Assembly: GCA_021159445.1 (NCBI GenBank)
Contig: JAGGRV010000431.1
Coordinates: forward strand, 1-39,874
Length of the DNA stretch: 39,874 nucleotides
Source of the DNA: Deltaproteobacteria bacterium
Lineage (GTDB): Bacteria; Desulfobacterota; Dissulfuribacteria; Dissulfuribacterales; UBA3076
Reading direction: 5' to 3'
Shown piece by piece: positions 31,758-39,874 of the stretch (position 1 is its first letter; each line of letters opens with the position of its first letter). The notes under the pieces are model-generated. The model saw nothing but the letters and a program-made list of their open reading frames with translations, was not told the origin of the DNA and ran no database searches. Position numbers and translations under genes: made by a program.

Positions 31758-32177
31758 CTATTTAGAGGTCTCAGGTTCCTTAACCCCGGTTACTGGTTCA
31801 GGAGCAGTTTCAACAGTCTCGGGAATTACAATAGTCTCAGTAGTTTCGACAGGTTCAGTAGCTTCAGGAATTGCAGTCTCAGCAGGTTCAACTGGTTCAG
31901 TAGTAACAGGACTGGTAGTTACCTCCACGTCCTGCATTATCGAATCCTCAACCCTGTGAGCTGACAAATAGGTAAGAACAAGAGCAAAAACCATAAAGGC
32001 TACTGCCAGTCCTGCAGTAATCTTGTGCAGAAAGGAGGCTGGTCCTGCACTGCCAAAAATGGTATCACTGGACCCGAACACAGCACCAATCTCAGCACCC
32101 TTGCCTTGCTGGAGCAAGACAGTAAGAACTAAGAGGATACATACAATAACGTAGACTACTATTAATATAGAATACAA
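31758..32177 (-). CDS. secG: Preprotein translocase subunit SecG with low-complexity tail
   Basis: SecG is the small accessory subunit of the SecYEG channel. Residues 1-75 are typical: helix 1 (ILIVVYVIVCILLVLTVLLQ), QQGKGAEIGAVFGSSDTIFG and helix 2 (ITAGLAVAFMVFALVL). About 60 extra residues follow, composed mainly of Thr, Glu, Pro and Val (short TEPVE/TETVETAPE repeats), which are not part of the core fold. The start is TTG at 32177 with AAAGGA six bases upstream. Gene order pgk-tpiA-secG-tRNA-Leu is common in bacteria. Confidence 0.95.
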   Translation of the reverse strand: MYSILIVVYVIVCILLVLTVLLQQGKGAEIGAVFGSSDTIFGSAGPASFLHKITAGLAVAFMVFALVLTYLSAHRVEDSIMQDVEVTTSPVTTEPVEPAETAIPEATEPVETTETIVIPETVETAPEPVTGVKEPETSK

Positions 32178-32200
32178 AATATGTCCTTTATTCTAACAGA

Positions 32201-32282
32201 GAAAACCTGGCCCTCAGGGCCAAGTCAGAGTCAATAGGCTCTGCCGGCAGCAAGCCAAATCCGGGCCCTCTGGACCCGGATT
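32201..32282 (-). terminator. Two hairpins between tpiA and secG
   Basis: Reading the minus strand after tpiA, AATCCGGG/CCCGGATT (32258-32282) forms a stem. A perfect 7-bp stem TGGCCCT-g-AGGGCCA (32208-32222) follows, then GGTTTTC. The second resembles a weak Rho-independent terminator and may attenuate read-through into secG. Confidence 0.45.
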
Positions 32283-32299
32283 CTTTACTCAGACACTAA

Positions 32300-33073
32300 T
32301 TAACTAATCCGGCAACTCACAATTTGACCAAAACTCCCGGGCTTGAGAGATGCACCGCCAACAAGAGCTCCGTCTACATCGGGGAGCGCCATTAATTCAT
32401 TAACATTTTCCGGTTTAACCGAACCACCATACAATATTCGAATTTGCCCTGCAATACCGAAATCGAAACGATCGGTAAGCCACGACCGGATATTGATGTG
32501 GGCATCCTGTGCCTGATCCGGGGTAGCTGTTTTACCTGTGCCGATTGCCCATACAGGTTCATAGGCAACTACTACTTTATCTGCTTCTTGGTTACCTACC
32601 CCTGAGAAGCCCGCCGATAACTGTTTTTCAAGTATCTCATTCGTAAGCCCGGCTTCTCTTTCCTCCAATTTTTCTCCGATACATAGGATTGGAAGCAAAT
32701 CATTTTCCAGGGCAGACTTGACCTTTAAGGAAATAAGGCTGTTTTCTTCTCCAAAAATATGCCTACGCTCTGAATGCCCGAGGATTACCCACTTGACTCC
32801 GAATTCCTTGAGCATGATAGATGATATTTCACCAGTGAAGCCGCCCTTTTGCTCAAAGTACATGTTCTGAGCTGCAAGGGACACAAGTTCACTTTCTTTA
32901 ATGATTTCACCGGCTGCTGAAAGGGCAGTAAATGGAGGTGCAATCACTATCTCTCTTTCCGTCAGGTAATTCACCAAGGGTAAAAAAACTTTAAGGAAAT
33001 CACGGGTCTCGGCCACGGTTTTATACATCTTCCAGTTAGCTGCTAAAACAGGTCTTCTTTTTGAAGAATTCAT
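32300..33073 (-). CDS. tpiA: Triosephosphate isomerase
   Basis: TpiA interconverts dihydroxyacetone phosphate and glyceraldehyde 3-phosphate. The 257-aa length is standard. Active-site elements are present: Asn and Lys in ANWKMYK (about 11-17), His in LGHSERR and the catalytic Glu in AYEPVWAIGTGK. Loop 7/8 phosphate-binding GGSVKPEN and GALVGGASL are also visible. Its ATG overlaps the pgk stop by 4 bases (ATGA), so the two are coupled. Confidence 0.98.
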   Translation of the reverse strand: MNSSKRRPVLAANWKMYKTVAETRDFLKVFLPLVNYLTEREIVIAPPFTALSAAGEIIKESELVSLAAQNMYFEQKGGFTGEISSIMLKEFGVKWVILGHSERRHIFGEENSLISLKVKSALENDLLPILCIGEKLEEREAGLTNEILEKQLSAGFSGVGNQEADKVVVAYEPVWAIGTGKTATPDQAQDAHINIRSWLTDRFDFGIAGQIRILYGGSVKPENVNELMALPDVDGALVGGASLKPGSFGQIVSCRIS

Positions 33074-34263
33074 TTCTTGCTACACTCCTCAAGTGCCGTT
33101 ATGCCCGGCAGTTTTTTTCCTTCCAAAAGGTTGAGAAACGCCCCACCACCTGTGGACATATAAGATATGTTTTCTACTTCACCGGCCCTGTGGATAGCCA
33201 GATCAGTATCTCCTCCGCCTACAATGCTGAGGGCCTGACTGCTGCCGACTGCATGCGCCAGGGCCATTGTACCCTGGCTGAAGGAATCGAGCTCAAAGGC
33301 CCCCATTGGGCCATTCCACACTATGGTTTCGGCATTGTAAAGGGCTTCACTGAAAAGGTCTGACGTTGCAGGCCCTATGTCCAATGCCATCCAATCATCA
33401 GGAATTTCCTGGGTTGGGACGATCCTGGTCTCGGCGTTTGTGTCAAGATCCTGTGCTATGACGCAGTCAACAGGAAGGTAGAATTTAATACCTTTGTCTT
33501 TTGCCTGATCAATTAAGGCCCTAGCCGTGCCTGCCAGATCTTTCTCAGTAAGAGATTTTCCTATATCAATGCCTTGCGCTGCCAGGAACGTATTGGCCAT
33601 GGCCCCTCCGACTATCAGCTTATCCACCCGGTTCAGTATGTTTTTAATGGCCTCCAGCTTGCCAGATATCTTGGCCCCACCCAGAATGGCCACCAAAGGC
33701 CTGGCAGGTTCTTCCATGGCCTTTTTGAAGTATAAAAGTTCCTGCTTTATAAGAAAACCGGCTGCACATTCTTTAACCAGGCCGGGTACTCCGGTCACTG
33801 AGGCATGGGCCCGGTGCGATACCGCAAAGGCATCATTTATATATACATCAGCCATTTTTGCCAGGGCTCCCGCAAAGCCAGGGTCGTTTTTTGTTTCTCC
33901 TTGATGATATCTGAGGTTTTCAAGTAGCAGTACTTCTCCGTCTGACATGGAGTTGACCTGGTTCTCCACTTCATCTCCAATGCAGTCAGGGGCCAGAGAT
34001 ACCTCCCTGCCTGTCAGCTCTCCAAGACGCTTGGCCACTGGTCTCAGGCTAAATTTTTCTATCCTCTGTCCCTTTGGCCGGCCAAGATGCGAGCAGAGTA
34101 TCAGCCGTGCTCCAGCCTCTATGGCGTAACGTATGCTTGGCAGGGCCGCCCTGATACGGTTGTCGTCTGTGATATTGCCGGAATCGTCCAGGGGGGTGTT
34201 GAAGTCCGTCCTCATCAGGACCCTTTGGCCTTTCAGTGGAATCTCGTCTATGTATTTGATCAT
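33070..34263 (-). CDS. pgk: Phosphoglycerate kinase
   Basis: Pgk transfers phosphate between 1,3-bisphosphoglycerate and ADP. The 397-aa length is standard. The N-terminal substrate-binding motif is RVLMRTDFNTPLD (about 14-26), followed by HLGRPKG. The C-terminal nucleotide-binding motifs GGAKISGKLE and IVGGGDTDLA are visible. It belongs to a minus-strand glycolytic/gluconeogenic cluster with gap, the PPDK-like gene and tpiA. Confidence 0.98.
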   Translation of the reverse strand: MIKYIDEIPLKGQRVLMRTDFNTPLDDSGNITDDNRIRAALPSIRYAIEAGARLILCSHLGRPKGQRIEKFSLRPVAKRLGELTGREVSLAPDCIGDEVENQVNSMSDGEVLLLENLRYHQGETKNDPGFAGALAKMADVYINDAFAVSHRAHASVTGVPGLVKECAAGFLIKQELLYFKKAMEEPARPLVAILGGAKISGKLEAIKNILNRVDKLIVGGAMANTFLAAQGIDIGKSLTEKDLAGTARALIDQAKDKGIKFYLPVDCVIAQDLDTNAETRIVPTQEIPDDWMALDIGPATSDLFSEALYNAETIVWNGPMGAFELDSFSQGTMALAHAVGSSQALSIVGGGDTDLAIHRAGEVENISYMSTGGGAFLNLLEGKKLPGITALEECSKK

Positions 34264-34301
34264 TACAACATTTTCCCTTGCAAATCCCTATACCTAAATT
34301 T

Positions 34302-37300
34302 TTAAACCAGAGACATCTCTTCCTCTATCTGAGTGACATGCTTACCCATATATATCGAGCCGTTTCTGCCGTCAATACTCAAGAATTCACCGGAACGAAT
34401 AATGCTGTCGTGTAATCGCGCAAAACCCAGATTTTCAAAGACCTGGAGTTGCTTGCAGCCCACAATGCAGTTTTTGTCCAGACGAAATGCAATAATAGCT
34501 GCATGAGATGTCTGCCCTCCCTTTGCTGTGAGCAGGCCGTCTGTTAAAGTAATTTCCTTGATATCGTCCGGGACCGTGTCTGACCGGATCAGGATCAATG
34601 GGATTTTGGGCTCCTTCTCGCGGAAGGATTTAATCTCGGAGAGGGTGAACACGGCCTTCCCTGTCACGGCCCCTCCACTCACCCCAATGCCTCTACCCAG
34701 GTAGCTGGCCTCCAATTCTGCTGAGTGTACAAAAACCTGAACGATGTGTCGCTTCTTTGTGGTCATGTTTCGGCTCTGGAGTATAAAAAGCTGGTTGCTC
34801 TCCGGGCCTTCAAAGGTAAATTCTATCTCCTGGGGGTCCCATCTTTTTCCGTAGATGAGCTCTCTGGTCATGGATAACAAGCTATTGTAAATCTCCGGAA
34901 AATTTTTCTCCAGAATCATTTCGGAATCAAGCCCCATGGCCTTTTGCTGCTTTATTGAAATCGGATATGTAGTGACCAGGCCGCTTACAATGTCATCCCC
35001 CTGGTTGCCGGTGGTGAAGTCGCCCCACAGGCTGATACTGTCTATATGGTCAGTATGGATCGGCGTAAAGGCCACGCCGCTCCCAGAGGTTTCAGCAAGA
35101 TTTCCATAGGCCATGGCCTGCACTATTACAGCCGTGCCCCAATAATCAGACATTTCCATTATTTCCCTGTAATTTTTTGCTTTTTCAGACTCCCAGGATG
35201 TAAGAATCAGTCGTATGGCCATAAGGAGTTGCTCAAAAGGTTCCTTTTCCAGCTCCAGACCGTGGTCCAGCGTGGCTTGACGGTAAGCCAGGGCCAACTC
35301 TTTCATCTGGTCTCCGGTAAATTCCCTTTTCTGCTTTACTCCATACCGGCGCTTGTGATTACTAATGAGCTCGTTGAACATCTCACGGTCCAGATCAAAA
35401 GACATGGCCCATGATTGAACAAACCTGCGGTAGTTGTCCCAGGCAAACCAGGCATTACCGGTTTTTTTAGCCAGGCCTTCTATGATTTCAAGATTACTGC
35501 CCACATTTATGATTGTTGACATCATCCCCGGCATGGAAATGGCCGCTCCGCTCCTTACCGATAGGAGCAAGGGATTTGACTGGTCGCCAAATCTGCGCCC
35601 GGTTTGATGCTCTAACTCCCCAATGGCTTTCTGAAGCTGTGATCTGAATTCTCTGTATACACTGGGCAGTTTCCAGATAATCGGGTAACACCTGAACACC
35701 TCGGTTGTGACTATTACTCCTGGTGGAACCTGTACTCCCTCCTGTGCCAGGAGCACCAGGTTAAAGCCTTTATTGCCGAGGTGTATAAGGTTTTTTGTCT
35801 GTTCTTTCGGGCTGTGTATGGTACACAAAATCTGATTCGGATCATAGCTCAACATTAAGTCGAGTTCCTTGTGATCCAGTCTTTCTTTTTGCTCTCCAAG
35901 CACCTGATATACCCTGGCTATGAAGTTGTCCAGGTACTGTAGTCCAAAGGTGCGGGAGATAAGGTCTCTCAGGAACCACTCTGTTATCTGATGAATGAGC
36001 TGGGTCTCGTTTTCAGCCTCTTTTATAGCAGTCTTGTATTTTGGAAGAAGGTTGTGTTTGCCCAACTGGCGAATAATAAGAGAGATATTGTCCTGATGGG
36101 GGCTTATGTAATAGACATGGATAATGTCTTTAACCCCCTCAGACAGCCCTCTCACTACGTCCAGATACTGGGAAAAGGCAAATCGCCTGACCTCGAGGGA
36201 TTTTTCCAGCAAGGCGAGATGGGTGGCGAACTTCCTGGAATACACTCCGTCTAGCTGTACGGCTCTCCAAAAGAGGCGGAGGTACCTCAGGATGCGCACA
36301 AAGATAGCCCTTGAGATGAAGGTTGAATCTATCTCAGCTATCAGCCGTTCGAAGTAAATATTGGCCAGGTTCTCCAGACGGAAACTGAGGCTAAGGGCGT
36401 CAAATTTGCGCTCATGGTAACGGCCATACATTGAAGGAATATCCACTGTTATATGCCGCTTGTGGTATATGTCCTCCCTGATTTCAAATTGCTCTTTACT
36501 GAGAATAATACCCTTAAGGACATCAAGCTGGTCCAGGATTACCTCAAGACACCGCTCCGGATCGTCGTTTACATCCAGGATCTCAAGTACCTTGTCCAGT
36601 CCCTCAAAACCCAGATTTTTGGCCTCTTCCAGATGATGACGGATTTCCTGGGTGCCGAGCTTGTACTTATGGGCCTCAAGCCTGTACATCTGGATAAGAA
36701 GTTCAACACGCCTTCTCTCTTGATAGGGGATATCAGAGACTTGACACAAAATTTGAGAGAGCCGGTCCTTTTCCAAATTCAGCAGGCTATCTACATTGTG
36801 GGTAAATCGTTTGAGATCCAGCACATCTGCCAGATACCGTATGAGCCTGTGGACATGATCCACGTGAGGGCCATGGACAGGAACCTGCTCCAGCATCTCA
36901 GGGGGCAAGAAGGGGGCCAGACCTTCCTTTTGCCTGCTGAACCAGAAGCACAGAATGGCTTCAATAAAATCGACAATGCGGTTGTTGCTCTCAACATGGC
37001 TCTGTTTTCTCAGGAAATGGATAAGTATATCCTTGCGGTGAGATATCTCATCAAGCTCTGTTGACACATCCCTCAGGAGACCCTCTGCTCCTATTTCATT
37101 GAAGTAAACCGGCAGGACCTTGGTTAACTGTTTGACTAGATTGTAAGTCGGCTCTATGTCACAGTTCAATAATCTGCTGACGTCTTTCTGAAACAGGTCT
37201 GTATCCCGGATGCATGTGCCTGCCAGCTTAAGATTTATTATAAGGGCTGACAACAGGGTGCCGCAGACACTGGTTCTTTGTTCTACAAGTTTTAACCAGA

Positions 37301-38579
37301 CACGAATATTCTGCAGATGAGCAGGATCGCTCAAGATATGCCATTCGGCATCTACGCCCTTAATCCCAGGGGGTTGGAAGCCAAATCGGACTACCTGATT
37401 GAGAAAAAGCTCTATAAGCCTTGTGTCGTCCCTGCGGACTACTTCTGAACCCAGGGCCTCAATGCACTGAAGTGCAGTCCTTGGGAAATTGCCTACTTGC
37501 TGCTTTAGCAGCGCAAAGCTTCTGGAAAGGATCTCTTGAAGCTGCTTCAGGTCTGCAGTGCGTATAAGATACAAAAGGCTGCGGTTGATCTGTCGAAGTA
37601 TTTCCTCGTGGATCGTGGACAGGCCTTCTATTTCAATAAGATGGAATGGCAGCAGAAGGTATAATCCGGCCTCTTGATTGCGGGAAGCCTGCTCTTTTGA
37701 TGATACGGACGGGATTTGACACGACAAACGGCCTAGTTCCTGGACAATCTTTCTGTACTGATTCACTATATCCAGATAGCCTTGGCGCCTGGCCAGCTCC
37801 AAGACGTCTTTTTCCTTGAGAGGCGCTTTCCTTTCGATTTCCAGGTCTTCCAAAGAGGATTTGATCTGTTTATGCGAGACCGGCTCGATAAATCCCAGCG
37901 TATTTTTCAGATCTTCAGAATCCAGTTCCATGGAGAACTGTTCAATAGCGCTGTTTAGCCAGTTAACAGGGTCTTCTTGCTCAAGCCAGTACTGAGAGGT
38001 AGCTTTCTGAACTTCAACAAGAAGTCTTCCGGCTTCATCCCACAACTCTGAAGGAATTTTTTGTCCATCCAGGCGGTTGGAAAGATGCTGTATCAGGTGT
38101 GATACAGGGTGATAGCTCATGGCAACAGCCTTAATCACATGCGTATTGGATTCTTTGAGCTTGTGAAAGATATGTTCGATATCAGGCAGTATTGTCAGAA
38201 GTTTTTCAGTATCTACTTTTTGAATAATCTTTTCCAGAAAGGCCAGAAGTCCGTTTACGGCTTCGGTCTTTTGGCCATTTTCAGGGGCCTGGGAGATGAC
38301 ATCAGAGAAAGTGTCCAAAAGCACTCTGATGGCTTCAGGTCCCTGAGGCGAACGGCTGTAAGTAGCAAGATTCTTGAGGGCAAATGACCTCAGATCTCCG
38401 ATTACGATTTCCCAGTTGCGAAATGGATGGTGCAGCTCAAAGAGGAGGCTATCAACAGCCTTAATTATGCCCTGATAATCCTTGACTGCGTCCCGGAGAA
38501 CCTGGTAGCGGGAGTCAAACTCTATTTCCCGGACGGCTGTGGCCTCAAGATTTGCACGGAGGGCTTTCGATGCTATCAT
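34302..38579 (-). CDS. PPDK-like ATP-grasp/phosphohistidine protein with a 900-residue unknown N-terminus and no PEP barrel
   Basis: A 1425-aa protein. Residues about 930-1290 match the pyruvate phosphate dikinase nucleotide-binding domain: NKGFNLVLLAQEG, SVRSGAAISMPGMMSTI, FTTGNQGDDIVSG and IEFTFEGPESNQLFILQSRN. Residues about 1295-1420 are the swivelling phosphohistidine domain, with His1359 in GGQTSHAA. The protein then ends, so the C-terminal PEP/pyruvate TIM barrel of PPDK and PpsA is missing. The first 925 residues are mainly helical and unrecognised, with no membrane segments or signal peptide. It may phosphorylate a substrate bound by that N-terminal part. It sits between gap and pgk, suggesting a role at the lower-glycolysis node; function is inferred only. 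Confidence 0.85.
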   Translation of the reverse strand: MIASKALRANLEATAVREIEFDSRYQVLRDAVKDYQGIIKAVDSLLFELHHPFRNWEIVIGDLRSFALKNLATYSRSPQGPEAIRVLLDTFSDVISQAPENGQKTEAVNGLLAFLEKIIQKVDTEKLLTILPDIEHIFHKLKESNTHVIKAVAMSYHPVSHLIQHLSNRLDGQKIPSELWDEAGRLLVEVQKATSQYWLEQEDPVNWLNSAIEQFSMELDSEDLKNTLGFIEPVSHKQIKSSLEDLEIERKAPLKEKDVLELARRQGYLDIVNQYRKIVQELGRLSCQIPSVSSKEQASRNQEAGLYLLLPFHLIEIEGLSTIHEEILRQINRSLLYLIRTADLKQLQEILSRSFALLKQQVGNFPRTALQCIEALGSEVVRRDDTRLIELFLNQVVRFGFQPPGIKGVDAEWHILSDPAHLQNIRVWLKLVEQRTSVCGTLLSALIINLKLAGTCIRDTDLFQKDVSRLLNCDIEPTYNLVKQLTKVLPVYFNEIGAEGLLRDVSTELDEISHRKDILIHFLRKQSHVESNNRIVDFIEAILCFWFSRQKEGLAPFLPPEMLEQVPVHGPHVDHVHRLIRYLADVLDLKRFTHNVDSLLNLEKDRLSQILCQVSDIPYQERRRVELLIQMYRLEAHKYKLGTQEIRHHLEEAKNLGFEGLDKVLEILDVNDDPERCLEVILDQLDVLKGIILSKEQFEIREDIYHKRHITVDIPSMYGRYHERKFDALSLSFRLENLANIYFERLIAEIDSTFISRAIFVRILRYLRLFWRAVQLDGVYSRKFATHLALLEKSLEVRRFAFSQYLDVVRGLSEGVKDIIHVYYISPHQDNISLIIRQLGKHNLLPKYKTAIKEAENETQLIHQITEWFLRDLISRTFGLQYLDNFIARVYQVLGEQKERLDHKELDLMLSYDPNQILCTIHSPKEQTKNLIHLGNKGFNLVLLAQEGVQVPPGVIVTTEVFRCYPIIWKLPSVYREFRSQLQKAIGELEHQTGRRFGDQSNPLLLSVRSGAAISMPGMMSTIINVGSNLEIIEGLAKKTGNAWFAWDNYRRFVQSWAMSFDLDREMFNELISNHKRRYGVKQKREFTGDQMKELALAYRQATLDHGLELEKEPFEQLLMAIRLILTSWESEKAKNYREIMEMSDYWGTAVIVQAMAYGNLAETSGSGVAFTPIHTDHIDSISLWGDFTTGNQGDDIVSGLVTTYPISIKQQKAMGLDSEMILEKNFPEIYNSLLSMTRELIYGKRWDPQEIEFTFEGPESNQLFILQSRNMTTKKRHIVQVFVHSAELEASYLGRGIGVSGGAVTGKAVFTLSEIKSFREKEPKIPLILIRSDTVPDDIKEITLTDGLLTAKGGQTSHAAIIAFRLDKNCIVGCKQLQVFENLGFARLHDSIIRSGEFLSIDGRNGSIYMGKHVTQIEEEMSLV

Positions 38580-38589
38580 GTTTCTGCTA

Positions 38590-38712
38590 CCTAAATTGGG
38601 CTATTAACTGTTAGCTATTAGTTCAATGATTATAGCTAGTTTTGCTATACTAATCCGTGATAAACCATTTTTCAAAGCTAAATCCTAATGGCTAACAGCT
38701 AATCGCTCATTA
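38590..38712. repeat. Dispersed AGCTAA-word repeat, copy 2
   Basis: This spacer between gap and the PPDK-like gene has TTAACTGTTAGCTATTAG on the left and GGCTAACAGCTAATCGC on the right as approximate inverted ends. Its left 70 bases match the reverse complement of window positions 1-92. No gene is present. Confidence 0.6.
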
Positions 38713-38719
38713 AGTGCCG

Positions 38720-39727
38720 TTAAAGGACCTTGTGAGCGTTCATGTGAAGGATCAGATCCAATACCCTGTTGGAGTACCCCCATTCATTGTCATACCATGA
38801 CATGACCTTGATCAACTTGTCCCCAATAACCTTGGTGCATCCGCCATCCACAATAGAGGACCTTGGGTCTCCCATGAAATCTGTGGAGACCAGGGGGTCG
38901 TCTGTGTATCCAAGGAAGCGGTTGGTAGCCGCCTTAATGGCCTCGTTTATTTCGGCTACTGTGGCACGTTTTTCCACCTGGGCCACAAGATCCACTATGG
39001 AGACGTTAGGGGTGGGCACACGGACTGCCAGGCCGTCAAATTTGCCTGTAAGCTCAGGAATGACTTTGCTCACTGCTGCTGCGGCACCGGTCTTGGTGGG
39101 AATCATGTTGACAGCAGCGGCTCTGGCCCGTCTGAGGTCGCTGTGGGGAAAATCAAGCAATCTTTGATCGTTTGTATAGGCGTGTACAGTAGTAATCAGC
39201 CCGGAAACTATACCAAATCTGTCCAGTATTACTTTGGCTACAGGGGCGAGACAGTTGGTGGTGCAGGAGGCGTTAGATACGATGTGGTGACTGGCTGGAT
39301 CGTAGTCGTCTTCATTGACCCCCATCACAATCGTGACGTCCTCATGCTTTGCAGGGGCTGTGATTACGACTTTTTGTGCTCCGGCCTCCAGATGCCCGCG
39401 TGCAAGATCCGCATCACTGAACCGTCCGGTAGCTTCAATTACGTATTCCACACCCATTTCCTGCCAAGGCAACTGGGATGGTTCCTTGATAGCTGTTATC
39501 CGAATATCTTTGCCGTCCACAACTATTCCCTGATCTGTGTCCTTCACATCAAGGGGGAATGTTCTCATTACAGAATCATACTTTAATATGTGAGCCAGCG
39601 TATGGGTGTTTGTCAGGTCATTTATGGCCTCAATTTCAATGGCTTCAAATTCTTTATATTGTTTAGAAGCCCTGAAAATGCTTCTTCCAATGCGTCCGAA
39701 ACCGTTGATGCCGACCTTAATAGTCAT
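38720..39727 (-). CDS. gap: Glyceraldehyde-3-phosphate dehydrogenase, type I
   Basis: Gap catalyses the NAD(P)+- and phosphate-dependent oxidation of glyceraldehyde 3-phosphate. The 335-aa length is typical. The N-terminal Rossmann motif is INGFGRIGR (8-16). The catalytic cysteine lies in SNASCTTNCLAP (about 152-163). DLRRARAAAVNMIPTKTGAA and the C-terminal SWYDNEWGYSNRV are standard. An AGGAGG ribosome-binding site lies 8 bases before the ATG. First gene of the minus-strand cluster. Confidence 0.98.
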   Translation of the reverse strand: MTIKVGINGFGRIGRSIFRASKQYKEFEAIEIEAINDLTNTHTLAHILKYDSVMRTFPLDVKDTDQGIVVDGKDIRITAIKEPSQLPWQEMGVEYVIEATGRFSDADLARGHLEAGAQKVVITAPAKHEDVTIVMGVNEDDYDPASHHIVSNASCTTNCLAPVAKVILDRFGIVSGLITTVHAYTNDQRLLDFPHSDLRRARAAAVNMIPTKTGAAAAVSKVIPELTGKFDGLAVRVPTPNVSIVDLVAQVEKRATVAEINEAIKAATNRFLGYTDDPLVSTDFMGDPRSSIVDGGCTKVIGDKLIKVMSWYDNEWGYSNRVLDLILHMNAHKVL

Positions 39728-39774
39728 GTCTGAACCTCCTAGCAGCTAATATTCAAGCATTAATTATATTGGTT

Positions 39775-39874
39775 AGGAACGGGAGATAAATAAGTTGAAC
39801 AAAAATTAATAGGATTTTTTGTTGTATTCAAGGCGCGAGGAGCGAGCATAACGGGTTATGTGATCGACGAGCAA
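39775..39874. mobile_element. Partial second copy of the MITE-like element (cut by window edge)
   Basis: It begins AGGAACGGGAGATAAATAAG and is nearly identical to the reverse complement of about 26004-26108. One visible difference is ATTAATAGG in place of ATTAACAGG. It lies upstream of gap and continues beyond the window. Confidence 0.75.

Noticed and set aside
1..39874. CRISPR arrays, prophage genes and complete insertion sequences
   Set aside because: No regularly spaced direct repeats with unique spacers, no phage structural genes and no transposase ORF were found.

Overview
The window looks like chromosomal sequence from an anaerobic, respiratory bacterium, most likely a Desulfobacterota (deltaproteobacterial) lineage. 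The evidence is a stand-alone Ni-Fe CO dehydrogenase, several multiheme c-type cytochromes, many two-component proteins with c-heme motifs, an Mrp/Mbh-type cation antiporter complex, and intergenic spacers full of short inverted-repeat elements. No 16S rRNA or other decisive marker is present, so the taxon is an inference.

Layout. (1) 0.1-3.1 kb: folD and cooS, one-carbon/CO metabolism, plus strand. (2) 3.2-6.7 kb: a nucleotide-sugar dehydrogenase (minus), a YbdG-like MscS channel (plus) and a two-CBS protein (minus). (3) 7.0-10.3 kb: a signalling set made of a sigma-54 activator with no receiver of its own, two single-domain receivers and a soluble PAS histidine kinase. (4) 10.6-18.5 kb: an Mrp/Mbh-like ion-translocating complex (E, F, G, MbhD, an MbhE-MrpB fusion, C and three MrpD/NuoL-M-N-like subunits) plus two small membrane proteins. 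No hydrogenase or quinone-module subunits are present. A cyclic-nucleotide-binding-fold protein follows. (5) 19.2-31.6 kb: a redox-signalling and cytochrome island. Two parallel modules each pair a tetraheme cytochrome c with a membrane histidine kinase that carries a periplasmic CxxCH motif and a cytoplasmic seven-cysteine 'two-CW-like' domain. Between them lie a nonaheme cytochrome c and a cytochrome b, which resemble a split CbcL-type inner-membrane quinol:cytochrome complex. Additional receivers and kinases complete the island. (6) 31.7-39.7 kb, minus strand: gap, a 1425-aa PPDK-like protein, pgk, tpiA, secG and tRNA-Leu(GAG).

How the parts may work together (inference): electrons from C1/CO or other donors pass through the quinone pool and the b/c cytochrome complex. 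The heme-bearing kinases could read periplasmic redox state or a gas ligand, possibly through the neighbouring tetraheme cytochromes. The Mrp-like complex would set the Na+/H+ gradient under its own adjacent regulators.

Spacers hold several inverted-repeat families. These include a 156-bp MITE-like element with a second, partial copy at the right window edge, and two inverted remnants of a four-helix-bundle (23S intervening-sequence protein-like) gene placed exactly at both ends of the first cytochrome/kinase module.
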